DNA of 64,000 nt, from positions 124,001 through 188,000 of the forward strand of contig JAKJHY010000004.1 of the NCBI GenBank assembly GCA_021648845.1. The letters are read 5' to 3'. This stretch comes from Mycobacterium sp. MBM (GTDB lineage: Bacteria; Actinomycetota; Actinomycetes; Mycobacteriales; Mycobacteriaceae). The notes under the pieces are model-generated. The model did no database searches and was not told the origin of the DNA. It saw only the letters and a program-made list of their open reading frames with translations. The position numbers were made by a program, and so were the translations under genes. Positions 45,694 to 54,700 of the stretch are shown one piece after another. Within the stretch, counting starts at the first letter, position 1. Every line of letters begins with the position of its first letter.

Positions 45694-46998
45694 TTAATGA
45701 TGGAAGCCGTCGAGTAGCTGGACAGCGACCTTCTTGCCGCTCTCGATGGCCCCGTCGATGAATCCCGCCCACCCTTCGGCGTAGTCGCTGCCCGCCAGGC
45801 GTACCCGCCCATGGGTCACGCGTGCCGCGGCGTGAACGGCTTCGAGCTGGTTGGGCCGAAGCATCGGCCACGTCTCACCGGACAGTTCATCCGCCACCCA
45901 GTCGTGGCCGTCGACCGCGAGCACGTCGATATCGGGAATCCATTGTCTCAGTGCGGCTTCGACAGCGCCTCGATCGGTGACGTCGACGATCTTCGCGTCG
46001 GCGCCGAATGCCACGATCAAGCTGTCGCCGTCGAGCTCGTCCTCGCACTGAAAGAAGTTCAACGGACACGAACTGGGGCCCAGTGCGGCGATCTCGCCGA
46101 TCGACCCGTTCACTCTCGCCCACACCTTGCAGCCGGTGGATGCCTGACCCTCGCGGGCGACGGCCACCAATGCCGGCGGTAAAGCGGGAGCGAAGTCGAT
46201 GCTGTCGAGAATATTCAGCGGCAGCGTGACCACGACCTGTCGTCCTGTCAGGACTTCACCGGTCGTGAGTTCCACCCGAGCCGATGCTGCGTCACTGCTG
46301 ATCCCGCGGACCCGCGCATCGAGGCGCACCTGGGCGGTGCTTTGCGCGGCGATGGCGTCCAGCAGCGCCTTTGTCCCGTCGGCCAGCTTGTATGTCGCGC
46401 ACGCCTCGAAGAGCAGCTGCCAATTACCGCCGGTCAGTGCACACCAGCGCAGGCCCTGGGTGTAGGCCGCCACAGTTGGTGACCCGCTGAAGTTCAGCGC
46501 CCACATGCCCTCCACCAGCGCTTGCCGTTCCTCGTCGAGGCCGAGTGCGGCGATCTTCTCCGCGATGGTGACGTGGTCGATCGACTTCACGGCGTCTGCG
46601 AGCGGGTAGATCCGGAACGGATTGGGGAACATTTCAGCAGATCCAGCCAGGATCGCCGACATTGCGGGGTCCAGCAGCGCGAACATCTGCTCGGCAGTCC
46701 CGCGTTTGACCTGACCTCCCGCGCGCCACAAGGCGGCGGCCGGGCTGGGGCTGCTCGTCAACGCCAAGCCGTATCGGTCGATCTCCGCCCACACATGGGG
46801 CTGCGTCCAGTGCACCCAGGTGCCGCCGATATCCAGCGACTTTCCCAGTTCGCTCGGGCGGGTCCATGTTCTGCCGCCGATTCGGTCGCGAGCCTCCACC
46901 ACGATGACAGACGCGCCACGCTGCGTCAGCTCACGTGCGGCGGTGATACCGGCAAACCCGGCACCGACGATCACGACGTCGGCCGAGAACTCCGTCAT
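45694..46998 (-). CDS. Flavin-containing monoamine oxidase
   Basis: A 434-residue FAD amine oxidase. The dinucleotide site VVIVGAGFAGITAARELTQRGASVIVVEARDR is followed by the R-x-G-GR motif IGGRTW and GGTWVHW. The C-terminal GRVRLAGSDYAEGWAGFIDGAIESG is the typical MAO flavin-contact segment. It would oxidise a primary amine to the aldehyde with release of NH3 and H2O2, in the cytoplasm (no signal). AAAGGA precedes the ATG at 46998. It is third in a minus-strand set permease - MoaF-like - oxidase, adjacent to the homoprotocatechuate genes, so an aromatic amine such as tyramine is a reasonable substrate (inference). Confidence 0.9.
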   Translation of the reverse strand: MTEFSADVVIVGAGFAGITAARELTQRGASVIVVEARDRIGGRTWTRPSELGKSLDIGGTWVHWTQPHVWAEIDRYGLALTSSPSPAAALWRAGGQVKRGTAEQMFALLDPAMSAILAGSAEMFPNPFRIYPLADAVKSIDHVTIAEKIAALGLDEERQALVEGMWALNFSGSPTVAAYTQGLRWCALTGGNWQLLFEACATYKLADGTKALLDAIAAQSTAQVRLDARVRGISSDAASARVELTTGEVLTGRQVVVTLPLNILDSIDFAPALPPALVAVAREGQASTGCKVWARVNGSIGEIAALGPSSCPLNFFQCEDELDGDSLIVAFGADAKIVDVTDRGAVEAALRQWIPDIDVLAVDGHDWVADELSGETWPMLRPNQLEAVHAAARVTHGRVRLAGSDYAEGWAGFIDGAIESGKKVAVQLLDGFHH

Positions 46999-47064
46999 GT
47001 CAGGTCCTTTCGAGTTCTCGGGCACGGTCGGCTCGGATATCGCGGTGATTGGGCGACCAGGTGG

Positions 47065-47859
47065 TCAGTGGGTGGGGTAGGAGGTGTCGTCGAGGATGGT
47101 GAACCTGCTGTCGAAGGGGAGATGCACCGGCGCGAGAGTCGGTCCGTCCCAACAGAACATGCGACCGATCGAGCGACCATGGGCGAGGTCGATGACCACG
47201 ATGGACTCCACAGGCATCACCGTTTCACTCCAATGCAGGATCACGATGCCGTCGGCGAGCTCGAACACCTGAATCGGATCGACATCGGCGAGGCCCACCT
47301 CACCGCCCTTGATGCAGTGCCACACAAACGTGCCGGAGTTGAGATAGATGTGCTCGTAGTGCTCGGTGGGGCTGTAGCGGTAGTAGATTCGCTTGCCGAC
47401 CAGCTCGGTGGACAGCCCGCGGGGCTCGATGGGCCCGGCGCCCACGATGCGACCGTTGAGGATGTCCGTGCGCATCCGAATTGCCCCGTGACGGTCGGCG
47501 AAGGACGAGTCTGCCACCGTCACCTTGCCGTCGGTGCGGTCGATGATCATCGACACGTCGCTGGAGCCGACGCCGTCGCCCTTGACGAAGTCGACGAAGA
47601 AGATGCCGGGCCGCACTTCGACGGCTCGGTACGGGTGAGTGCCTGTGGCGCCGGCTCCGTCGCCGGCGCTGATTGTCCACGTGACGTGGCCCGCGTCGAA
47701 GCGGTGCGCGATCACCCAACCGTTGTCGAATTCGATGTCGATGGCCGGACCTTCCAGCGCGCTACTGGCGGGAAGGCTGGGTTCGCCGAATCCGTCGAGC
47801 ATGGTGGTGACGGCCGGCCAGTGGGCGGTCGGCACATAGCCCTGTTCGGTGGTGTTCAT
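47065..47859 (-). CDS. moaF: MoaF-like (calycin-fold) protein
   Basis: A 264-residue protein with two lipocalin-like halves: a MoaF N-terminal half (IDIEFDNGWVIAHRF, RAVEVRPGIFFVDFVKGD) and a C-terminal half (YRYSPTEHYEHIYLNSGTFVWHCIKGGEVGLADVDP). The name comes from the Klebsiella monoamine-regulated (moa) operon; database labels that call it molybdenum cofactor biosynthesis protein F are probably misleading. Related folds include phenolic-acid decarboxylase-like proteins, so binding or conversion of a phenolic intermediate is possible. GAGGAG precedes the ATG. Its leader resembles that of hpaD. Confidence 0.82.
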   Translation of the reverse strand: MNTTEQGYVPTAHWPAVTTMLDGFGEPSLPASSALEGPAIDIEFDNGWVIAHRFDAGHVTWTISAGDGAGATGTHPYRAVEVRPGIFFVDFVKGDGVGSSDVSMIIDRTDGKVTVADSSFADRHGAIRMRTDILNGRIVGAGPIEPRGLSTELVGKRIYYRYSPTEHYEHIYLNSGTFVWHCIKGGEVGLADVDPIQVFELADGIVILHWSETVMPVESIVVIDLAHGRSIGRMFCWDGPTLAPVHLPFDSRFTILDDTSYPTH

Positions 47860-47911
47860 GGTGTCTCCTCGTGGTGGTTGATATGTGATGGCGCGCGGGC
47901 GGGCAGCTGTC

Positions 47912-49360
47912 CTAGCCGCCTGCTGAGGTGAACGCTAGGTAGTCAATGTCTTTGCGGTAGCGAGGAAGTAGAAACCCGATCAGGAACGCGGCGGGAATGG
48001 ACCACAGCAGGAGCTTCGCCGTTGCTCCCTCGCTGAAGAGCATGGCGTCGTAGTTCTGGAGCGCGATGATCAGGATCGCGATCATCAGGGCCAGCGATGT
48101 GACGGGCGCGGCTCGGGTGGTCCAGAATCCGGTCTCGGTCTTCTCCCGCAAGAAGAAGACCACGATGGCCAGCGAGGCCAGACCCATCATCACGATGAAG
48201 CCCACGGTGCCCAGTGCCACGAACCACGCGTAGACGATCTCGATGGGTGCGGCGCCCGCCCAGAGGAAGGCCATGGCGATGGCGGCGATCAGCGCACCGT
48301 TGGCCAACACCGCTGTCGAGGGCGCGCCCGAGCGATGCGAGATGCGTGCGAGGACTCGTGGCAGGACACGGGCGCGCGCGAGCGCGAAACAATACCGGGC
48401 GAACATGTTCTGCACGCCGATGAGCATCGCGATGAAGCTCGACACGACGAGCACCTGCATCGTCACGTCCAGCCATGGTCCGACATAGGTGTCGGCGAGT
48501 CCGAAAATGATGCCGGCCAGGTCGTCTGCGGCTGCCTGCTGGATATTGCCGGGGCCCACGGCGTAACTCACCGCCCAGGTGGCGACGGTGTAGAAAACCC
48601 CGACGAACACGACGACGGCGTAGAGCGCGCGCGGGATGGTGCGCCGGGGATCGCGGGCTTCCTCGCTGAACACCGTGGTCGCCTCGAAGGTGGTGAAGCA
48701 TGCGAAGACGAAGAGCACGGCGACGCCGAATCCAGGATTTGCCAATTGGACCGGGTCGAAGCTCACCAGGGAAAGGTTGTTGCCCGTGGCCCCGATCACG
48801 ATTCCGGCGACGAGCGCGGCCACCGCCGCTGCCTCGAGAACCAAGAGCACGCCGAGCACCCTGAGGTTCACGTCGACGCCACGCATGGTCAGCACCGTGG
48901 TGATGACGATGAACTCCAGAATCCAGGCCCACACCGGCTGGTTGATGTTCAGCCACCGAGCTCCGAGCTGCTGGGCGAAAACGCCGAACTGCGCCCAGAG
49001 GCCGACCTGCAGCGAGATGTAGGTGACCAGCACGATCCCGGCGGCGCCGGTGGCGGCATGTCGGCCCAGGCCCCTGCAGATGTATGCCACGAAGCCGCCT
49101 GCGCTGACCACGTGGCGGCTCATGCCGAGGTATCCCACGCCGAACAGCGCGATCACCAGCGCAACCACCAGATACACCAGTGGTACCCCGGGTCCCATCG
49201 TGGAGAACAGCACGGGGCTTGCTCCGACGAAGGCGGCCATGGGTGCGGCCGCGGCGATGACGAAGAACGCAATGCCGATGAATCCCAGGCTGTTCGCCCT
49301 CAGGCGGCCGCCGCCATCCGCAGGGAGAACTTCCGGGCGAGTGGGCATCGTCGGTGCCAT
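47912..49360 (-). CDS. APC superfamily permease, candidate amine importer (first copy)
   Basis: A 482-residue membrane protein with about 12 hydrophobic segments. Phrases such as FFVIAAAAPMAAFVGASPVLFS, SRHVVSAGGFVAYICRGLG, FACFTTFEATTVFSEEARDPRRTIPRALY and IGVQNMFARYCFALARARVLP are shared with the second permease at 51754-53217, so the two are paralogues. AAGGAG precedes the ATG at 49360; the upstream frame extension reads through the operator. It is divergent from a TetR gene and heads the permease-moaF-oxidase operon. Confidence 0.9.
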   Translation of the reverse strand: MAPTMPTRPEVLPADGGGRLRANSLGFIGIAFFVIAAAAPMAAFVGASPVLFSTMGPGVPLVYLVVALVIALFGVGYLGMSRHVVSAGGFVAYICRGLGRHAATGAAGIVLVTYISLQVGLWAQFGVFAQQLGARWLNINQPVWAWILEFIVITTVLTMRGVDVNLRVLGVLLVLEAAAVAALVAGIVIGATGNNLSLVSFDPVQLANPGFGVAVLFVFACFTTFEATTVFSEEARDPRRTIPRALYAVVVFVGVFYTVATWAVSYAVGPGNIQQAAADDLAGIIFGLADTYVGPWLDVTMQVLVVSSFIAMLIGVQNMFARYCFALARARVLPRVLARISHRSGAPSTAVLANGALIAAIAMAFLWAGAAPIEIVYAWFVALGTVGFIVMMGLASLAIVVFFLREKTETGFWTTRAAPVTSLALMIAILIIALQNYDAMLFSEGATAKLLLWSIPAAFLIGFLLPRYRKDIDYLAFTSAGG

Positions 49361-49401
49361 GGAATCTCCTTCGAGCGGTACGAGGCTGAGCACATCCGCT
49401 A

Positions 49402-49440
49402 CTGAGCAGTTGCTTAGATCACACTTAAGCAACTGCTCAG
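49402..49440. promoter_or_regulatory. Double-palindrome TetR operator with perfect 15-bp arms
   Basis: CTGAGCAGTTGCTTA (49402-49416) and TAAGCAACTGCTCAG (49426-49440) are perfect inverse complements separated by 9 nt. Each arm is itself palindromic (AGCA-GT-TGCT and AGCA-AC-TGCT), giving two stacked sites 23 nt apart. It lies 42-80 nt upstream of the permease start and 47 nt upstream of the divergent TetR start. Confidence 0.88.
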
Positions 49441-49486
49441 TTCTCTGTCAAGACCCGATTGGGGAAAACGGTGCTGTGCTTATGCT

Positions 49487-50074
49487 GTGACGGTGAAGCG
49501 CTCGACGAGAAGTCTCAATTACGGGCAGGGTCGGGAAGCCCTTCTCCAAGCGGCGGTGCAGGTGGTGGCCGACAAGGGTCTGCGTGGTCTGACGTTTCGT
49601 GCGGTGGCTCAGCAGGCGGGGGTGAACAACACGCTGATCGCACACCACTTCGGCTCTCGGGACAATCTCTTGGCGGCTGCGCTGGAGTGGAGTGTGGATC
49701 GCTCGATGGAGGGTGCCGATCTCTCGGAGTACGCCAGTGACCCAGCAGTATTCCGGAAAGCCTTGGTAGAAAACGTATTATCGGAGCCAGAGCTCGCCAC
49801 TTTCCAGTACGAGATGATCCTCGAGGCGCGCAGGCGCCCGGAGCTGCGCCCGATCGTCAAGGAGCTCTACCGAAAGTACGTGAACAAGATCGCCGCGGGC
49901 CGGCTCCACGATCTTCCCCAGGCCGTCGACGGCTTGGACCTGGCCCTCTTCGCGGCGCTGGACGGCCTGATGCTGCAGTACATCTGCGGCTCGATCAGCG
50001 AAGCTCAGGTGGCCGAAGCCGTTGACGCACTTGCGCTTGCCGTCAACGGGAACGCTTCCGTCACGCCCGACTGA
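49487..50074 (+). CDS. TetR family regulator of the amine-uptake/oxidation genes
   Basis: A 195-residue TetR protein with the helix-turn-helix at about 30-60 (LTFRAVAQQAGVNNTLIAHHFGSRDNLLAAAL). It starts at GTG 49487; a second in-frame GTG at 49493 is possible. It is divergent from the APC permease with a strong double palindrome between them, and converges with the SDR operon (32-nt gap), placing it between the two halves of the catabolic cluster. Confidence 0.9.
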   Translation: MTVKRSTRSLNYGQGREALLQAAVQVVADKGLRGLTFRAVAQQAGVNNTLIAHHFGSRDNLLAAALEWSVDRSMEGADLSEYASDPAVFRKALVENVLSEPELATFQYEMILEARRRPELRPIVKELYRKYVNKIAAGRLHDLPQAVDGLDLALFAALDGLMLQYICGSISEAQVAEAVDALALAVNGNASVTPD

Positions 50075-50106
50075 GCACGCCGGGACTGCGCGGCGCACCG
50101 CCCGCG

Positions 50107-50877
50107 TCAGCCGCCGGTGAAGTCCAGTGTCCCCATCGCCGAGCGTACGTGCATGCCGTGGTCGACGAGTACCGTTGCCGCATTGGTGGGAAAGCTCACC
50201 GGTGAGGCGAGGAAGAGCACGTGCTGTGCGACCTCGCGCGTGGTCAGGACCGGCAATCCCGTCGATGCGAAACCGTCGGGAAGATCGAGGTCGGTTCGGG
50301 ACATCGGGGTATCGACGATTCCCGGGCACACCGCGTTGACCCGAACCGGGGGATGGTCGACGGCAAGCGATTTGGCCAGCATCACCAGCGCGCCCTTGGA
50401 CGCCGCATAGGGCGCCATGCCCTCGAAAGCGACCACCGCGGAGTCGGAGGCGATGAAGACCATGGTGGCGACCGGGCTTTCCGCCAACGCGGCGATACTG
50501 TGCTTGGCGATCAGGAAGTTTCCGCGCACGTTGACCGCCTGAACCGTGTCCCACTCGTCGACGGAGATCTCGGTGACGCGCTTGCCGACTGGTCCGGATA
50601 TTCCGGCGCTCCCGCACACGGTGTCGATGGCGCCGTAGGTGTCGGCGACGCCGCGGATGGCGTTGCGCACATCGGTCTCGTCGGTGAGGTCGGCCCGGAC
50701 GAACTCGACGTTTCGGCCTCCGAGTCGATGCTCCTCGGCGACGGCGGCCCCGTCGGGGTTGCGATCGACGATCACCACCTTGGCGCCCTCGGCTGCGAAG
50801 GCGGCCACGCAGGCGCGACCGATGCCCGACGCTCCCCCGGTCACCACGGCGACGCGATGGTTCAGCTGCAGATCCAT
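50107..50877 (-). CDS. Short-chain dehydrogenase/reductase (first of two)
   Basis: A 256-residue classical SDR: TGGASGIG cofactor site (14-21), VDRNPD following strand 2 (Asp favours NAD), NAG-equivalent CGSAGIS, catalytic YAASK near 158-162 and NAVCPGIVDTPM. It is last in the minus-strand operon. It could oxidise or reduce an alcohol/aldehyde/ketone derived from the amine substrate; no specific substrate can be given. Confidence 0.9.
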   Translation of the reverse strand: MDLQLNHRVAVVTGGASGIGRACVAAFAAEGAKVVIVDRNPDGAAVAEEHRLGGRNVEFVRADLTDETDVRNAIRGVADTYGAIDTVCGSAGISGPVGKRVTEISVDEWDTVQAVNVRGNFLIAKHSIAALAESPVATMVFIASDSAVVAFEGMAPYAASKGALVMLAKSLAVDHPPVRVNAVCPGIVDTPMSRTDLDLPDGFASTGLPVLTTREVAQHVLFLASPVSFPTNAATVLVDHGMHVRSAMGTLDFTGG

Positions 50878-50884
50878 TGTCGGC

Positions 50885-51721
50885 CTACCGTGCCGGTGCG
50901 GGCGTGGTGGTGACGGTCAGATGGTCGACGAAGGCCACGGTGCCGGGATCAACCGCCTGCAGACCACCGTCAACCGGCACGACGGCACCGTTGACGTAGG
51001 ACGCACGAGGCGACAGCAACCATGCGACGACCTCGGCGACCTCGGCAGCGTGCGCGGGCCGGGGAACCGGTGACAGTGCCGTGGCCAGCCGGTAGGCGGC
51101 CTCATCGGAAAGGCCGCGCAGTCGGCCCAGCTCGGCCATCTCCTCATCGGCCATCTCGGTGCGCGTCCATCCCGGACACACCACGTTCGCGCGAAGTCCC
51201 TGCGGTCCGTAGTCGACGGCCACCGACTGGACGAGCATCGAAAACCCCGCCTTGGAGGCGTTGTAGGCCGGGATGCCCGCGGAAGCCCGCAACGCACTCA
51301 GCGACGAGACGCCGACCACCGCGCCCCGGGCCTCGACGAGATGGGGCACAGCGTGGTGCAGCAGCCGGAAGGGCGCCGTCACATTCGTCTCGAGGGTGGC
51401 TGCCCAGTCCTGCTCGGACAACTCAGCGACCGGTCCGGGTCGATTGATACCCGCGTTGAGCACCAGGCCGTCGAGCCGACCGAATCGCTGCACGGTGTCA
51501 TCGACCATGGTGCGGACCGCCTCGGGATCGGTGACGTCAACCGCGGCGGGGTGGGCGCCGGTGCGCGTGGCAACCTGCTGCAACGCGTCGATACGTCGGC
51601 CGCAGATGATGACGGTCCACCCTTGAGCGGCCAGCACGCTGGCGCTGGCCGCGCCGATGCCGCTGCCGCCGCCGGTGACGATGGCGATCTTGTCCGTATC
51701 GGTGGTGTCCGTGGGGGTCAT
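50885..51721 (-). CDS. Short-chain dehydrogenase/reductase (second of two)
   Basis: A 278-residue classical SDR starting MTPTDTTDTDKIAIVTGGGSGIG, with NAG (LNAGINRPG), catalytic YNASK at 153-157 and VVCPGWTRTEM. The ATG at 51721 has GGAAGG upstream; the longer open frame upstream is a shadow of the permease. It is 7 nt upstream of the other SDR and 32 nt downstream of the second permease. The last ~25 residues extend past the usual SDR end. Confidence 0.9.
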   Translation of the reverse strand: MTPTDTTDTDKIAIVTGGGSGIGAASASVLAAQGWTVIICGRRIDALQQVATRTGAHPAAVDVTDPEAVRTMVDDTVQRFGRLDGLVLNAGINRPGPVAELSEQDWAATLETNVTAPFRLLHHAVPHLVEARGAVVGVSSLSALRASAGIPAYNASKAGFSMLVQSVAVDYGPQGLRANVVCPGWTRTEMADEEMAELGRLRGLSDEAAYRLATALSPVPRPAHAAEVAEVVAWLLSPRASYVNGAVVPVDGGLQAVDPGTVAFVDHLTVTTTPAPAR

Positions 51722-51753
51722 TGTCGACCTTCCGTTGTGTGAACTGTTCGTCG

Positions 51754-53217
51754 TCAGATGAGTTCGGCCTGAAAGTCGATTCCAGGGCGCACGATCGCCC
51801 AGACATAACCCGCGATGGCGAGCACCGGAATCAACACCAGCAGCCATTTGGCGATGCCGCCCTGCCCACCGAGCAGCACGTCGTAGTTGGTGATCGCCAG
51901 GTAGGCAACGGATCCGAAACCCGCAATGGCGAGAACAGGGCCCACGATCGTGACCCAAGGATTGCTCTCGTGCCGCGTGCGGGCGAAGAATGCGACGATC
52001 GCCACCGACGTCGCGATCAGGATCGTGATGAGAGCGACGGTGCCCAACGACAGCAGCCAGCTGAACGTGACCGTGATCGGGTCGGCGCCGGCGAGCTCGA
52101 AGCCGGCCAGGATTGCGGCCAGCAACGCACTGACGGCCACCGCGGCCATGGTCGGGGTGCCAGTCCTGCGCGATGCATCCCCCAGCCGGGTAGGTAACAC
52201 ACGTGCCCGCCCAAGTGCGAAGACGTAGCGGGCGAACATGTTCTGGAAGCCGATCAGCATGGCGACAAAGCTCGTGACGACCAGAATCTCGATCGTCGCG
52301 CTCAACCACGGACCGACTTCGCGCTCGGCAATGGCAAAGACGAAGCCGGCGGGATCGGCCGTCGCTGCCTCCTGTACGGAAGCGTTTCCCGCGGCATTGC
52401 CTAGAGCCCAGGCGCTGAGCGCGTAGAACCCGCCGATGAAGGCGATCGAACCGTAGACCGCCCGCGGGATCGTTCGGCGTGGTTGCTTGGCTTCCTCGGA
52501 GAAGACCACCGTGGCCTCGAACCCGGTGAAGCACGCGAAGGCAAACAGGAACGCCACGCCGAGACCCGGGCCGATGAGACCCGCCGGGGAGAACGCGGCC
52601 ACCGAGTTACCCGACGCCCCGCCGCCCAGGATGATCGCAGCGTCCAGCACGGCGAAGGCAGCGATCTCCAATGCGACCAGGACGCCGAGCACCTTGAGAC
52701 TGAGATCAACGCCCCTGACCACGAGCCCGGTGACCATGGCAAGTGCGACGAACAGAATCAACCAGCGCGGGAGGTCGACGTCCAGCTTCTCGGCCAGCAA
52801 GGACTGTGCGAATACCGAGAATTGCGACCACAGAGCCGCCTGCAAGGTGCCGTAGAACAGGATTGCCAGCGCCGCGGCTGCGGTGGCCACTTTGGGGCCG
52901 AGGCCTCGCGCGATGTAGGCGACGAAGCCGCCGGCGTTGGTGATGTGGCGGCTCATCGCCACGTAACCGACCGAGAACACCGCGAACAGCAGTGCCGCAA
53001 GGAGATACACCATGGGTGCCGTAGGGCCCTGAGCGGAGAATACGATCGGCGAGGCACCGACGAGCGCCGCCATCGGTGCCACCGCGGCGATCACGAAGAA
53101 GATGATCGCGCCGGCCCCGAGGCGGCCTGGCCGCAGGCCTCCGCGGTCGGGACTGTGCGGCACAGCCGGTGGTGCACCGGGGGTGCTGCCAGACGGTGAT
53201 GCTTCGAGGTGGGACAT
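51754..53217 (-). CDS. APC superfamily permease, candidate amine importer (second copy)
   Basis: A 487-residue membrane protein with about 12 helices, paralogous to the permease at 47912-49360 (shared FFVIAAVAPMAALVGASPIVFS, SRHITNAGGFVAYIARGLG, FACFTGFEATVVFSEEAKQPRRTIPRAVY). It is placed inside the catabolic operon between the aldehyde dehydrogenase and the SDR genes, so it probably imports a related compound, perhaps a different amine or an aromatic acid. Confidence 0.9.
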   Translation of the reverse strand: MSHLEASPSGSTPGAPPAVPHSPDRGGLRPGRLGAGAIIFFVIAAVAPMAALVGASPIVFSAQGPTAPMVYLLAALLFAVFSVGYVAMSRHITNAGGFVAYIARGLGPKVATAAAALAILFYGTLQAALWSQFSVFAQSLLAEKLDVDLPRWLILFVALAMVTGLVVRGVDLSLKVLGVLVALEIAAFAVLDAAIILGGGASGNSVAAFSPAGLIGPGLGVAFLFAFACFTGFEATVVFSEEAKQPRRTIPRAVYGSIAFIGGFYALSAWALGNAAGNASVQEAATADPAGFVFAIAEREVGPWLSATIEILVVTSFVAMLIGFQNMFARYVFALGRARVLPTRLGDASRRTGTPTMAAVAVSALLAAILAGFELAGADPITVTFSWLLSLGTVALITILIATSVAIVAFFARTRHESNPWVTIVGPVLAIAGFGSVAYLAITNYDVLLGGQGGIAKWLLVLIPVLAIAGYVWAIVRPGIDFQAELI

Positions 53218-53260
53218 GGAGGACTCCGAGCTGTGAGGTGGTGACGTTCCGGGATGCAGG

Positions 53261-54667
53261 TCAGCCGTTGATGACCTGAGGTACCGACACCCCCTTCAAG
53301 CCTTCGACGCCGAATTCCAGGCCATAGCCGGACTTCTTGACTCCGCCGAACGGGATCATCGGATGCACTCCGCCATGGGAGTTGATCCACACGGTGCCCG
53401 CCTGCAAGCGTGCGGCCACGGCACGTGCGGATGTCGCGTTCGCAGACCAGACCGACGCGCCCAGACCGGTGTCCAGCCCATTGGCCCACTCGATTGCCCG
53501 GTCGAGATCGTCGTAGCGGACGATGGGCAGCGCCGGGCCGAATTGCTCCTCTGCGACAAGTGGATTGGAGTTGTCGATATCGGCCACCAATGTCGTCGGA
53601 TAGAAGTTGCCGACGGCCCGGTGGTCGGGATCTCCGCCCAGAAGTATGGTGGCGCCGGCTGCGCGCGCCGCCTCCACCAGCCGCGCGACGATATCGAACT
53701 GCTGCCTATTCTGTAGGGGGCCGAGGACATTGGCCTCGTCGAGGCCGCGGCCCATCGGCATCTTCGCGGCCACCTCGACCAGTGCAGCGCACACATCGTC
53801 GTAGACGTCGGTGTGCACGTACAGCCGCTTGAGGGCCGCACATGTCTGCCCGGTGTTGATGAACGCGCCCCAGAACAGGTCCTCGGCGATCGCGCGCGGA
53901 TCTACGTCGGGCAGCACGATACCTGGATCGTTGCCGCCCAGTTCGAGCGTCAAGCGCTTCACGGTGTCGGCGGATGCTTTGATGATCGCCTGACCTGTCG
54001 CGGTGGAGCCGGTGAACATCAGCTTGCCGACGTCGGGATGACTCGACAGGCGCTGCCCCAGATCCCCTCCGCCGGGCAGCACCTGCACGATGTCCTCGGG
54101 CAGTACGCCGTTGATCACATCCGCCAGCGCGAGCACGCTCAACGGCGTGTATTCCGAGGGCTTCACGACGACGCTGTTACCCATGCGCAGTGCGGGAGCG
54201 ATCTGCCACGTCGTGATCATCATGGGCCAGTTCCACGGGCCGACCGCCCCGACGACCCCGATGGGGCGATAGTGTATTTCGGCGTGCCCGCTCTCGTCGT
54301 CGAAGAGCACCTCTCCGGGTAACGGGGTGGTCGCGGTCGCGCGCAACCAGTTCGCGCATGCGCCGACCTCGAAACGTGCGTTGGGTCCGTTGAGCGGCTT
54401 CCCTTGCTCCCGTGACAGAAGCTCGGCCAACGGCTCGGCGGCGGCGTCGATCGCGTCGGCCGCTCGAAGGAGAAGTCCGGTACGGTCCTCGTCGCTCCTT
54501 TCAGCCCAGGCGCGCTGCGCGAGACGCGCCCGATCGATCGCGGAGTCGAGCTCGTCGACGGTGCGAAACCGGACCTGTCCGAGTAGCTGCCCGGTGGCCG
54601 GATCCAGGATCTGTTCGCCGGAGGCGTCACCGATCCGGTCGAGGAGGGTATCGCAGGAAATGGTCAT
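53261..54667 (-). CDS. Aldehyde dehydrogenase, candidate hydroxyphenylacetaldehyde dehydrogenase
   Basis: A 468-residue NAD(P)-dependent ALDH. Active-site residues are Asn146 (PWNWP), Glu242 (LELGGNDPG) and Cys276 (NTGQTCAALK). The length is on the short side for the family but all motifs are intact. It differs from the HpaE semialdehyde dehydrogenase upstream and most resembles broad-range ALDHs of the phenylacetaldehyde/betaine-aldehyde type. With the amine oxidase it would give the arylacetic acid that feeds the meta-cleavage pathway (inference). AAGGA precedes the ATG. Confidence 0.88.
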   Translation of the reverse strand: MTISCDTLLDRIGDASGEQILDPATGQLLGQVRFRTVDELDSAIDRARLAQRAWAERSDEDRTGLLLRAADAIDAAAEPLAELLSREQGKPLNGPNARFEVGACANWLRATATTPLPGEVLFDDESGHAEIHYRPIGVVGAVGPWNWPMMITTWQIAPALRMGNSVVVKPSEYTPLSVLALADVINGVLPEDIVQVLPGGGDLGQRLSSHPDVGKLMFTGSTATGQAIIKASADTVKRLTLELGGNDPGIVLPDVDPRAIAEDLFWGAFINTGQTCAALKRLYVHTDVYDDVCAALVEVAAKMPMGRGLDEANVLGPLQNRQQFDIVARLVEAARAAGATILLGGDPDHRAVGNFYPTTLVADIDNSNPLVAEEQFGPALPIVRYDDLDRAIEWANGLDTGLGASVWSANATSARAVAARLQAGTVWINSHGGVHPMIPFGGVKKSGYGLEFGVEGLKGVSVPQVING

Positions 54668-54700
54668 GATGCGTCCTTGGTTGACTTGTGGGCTGCGGCC

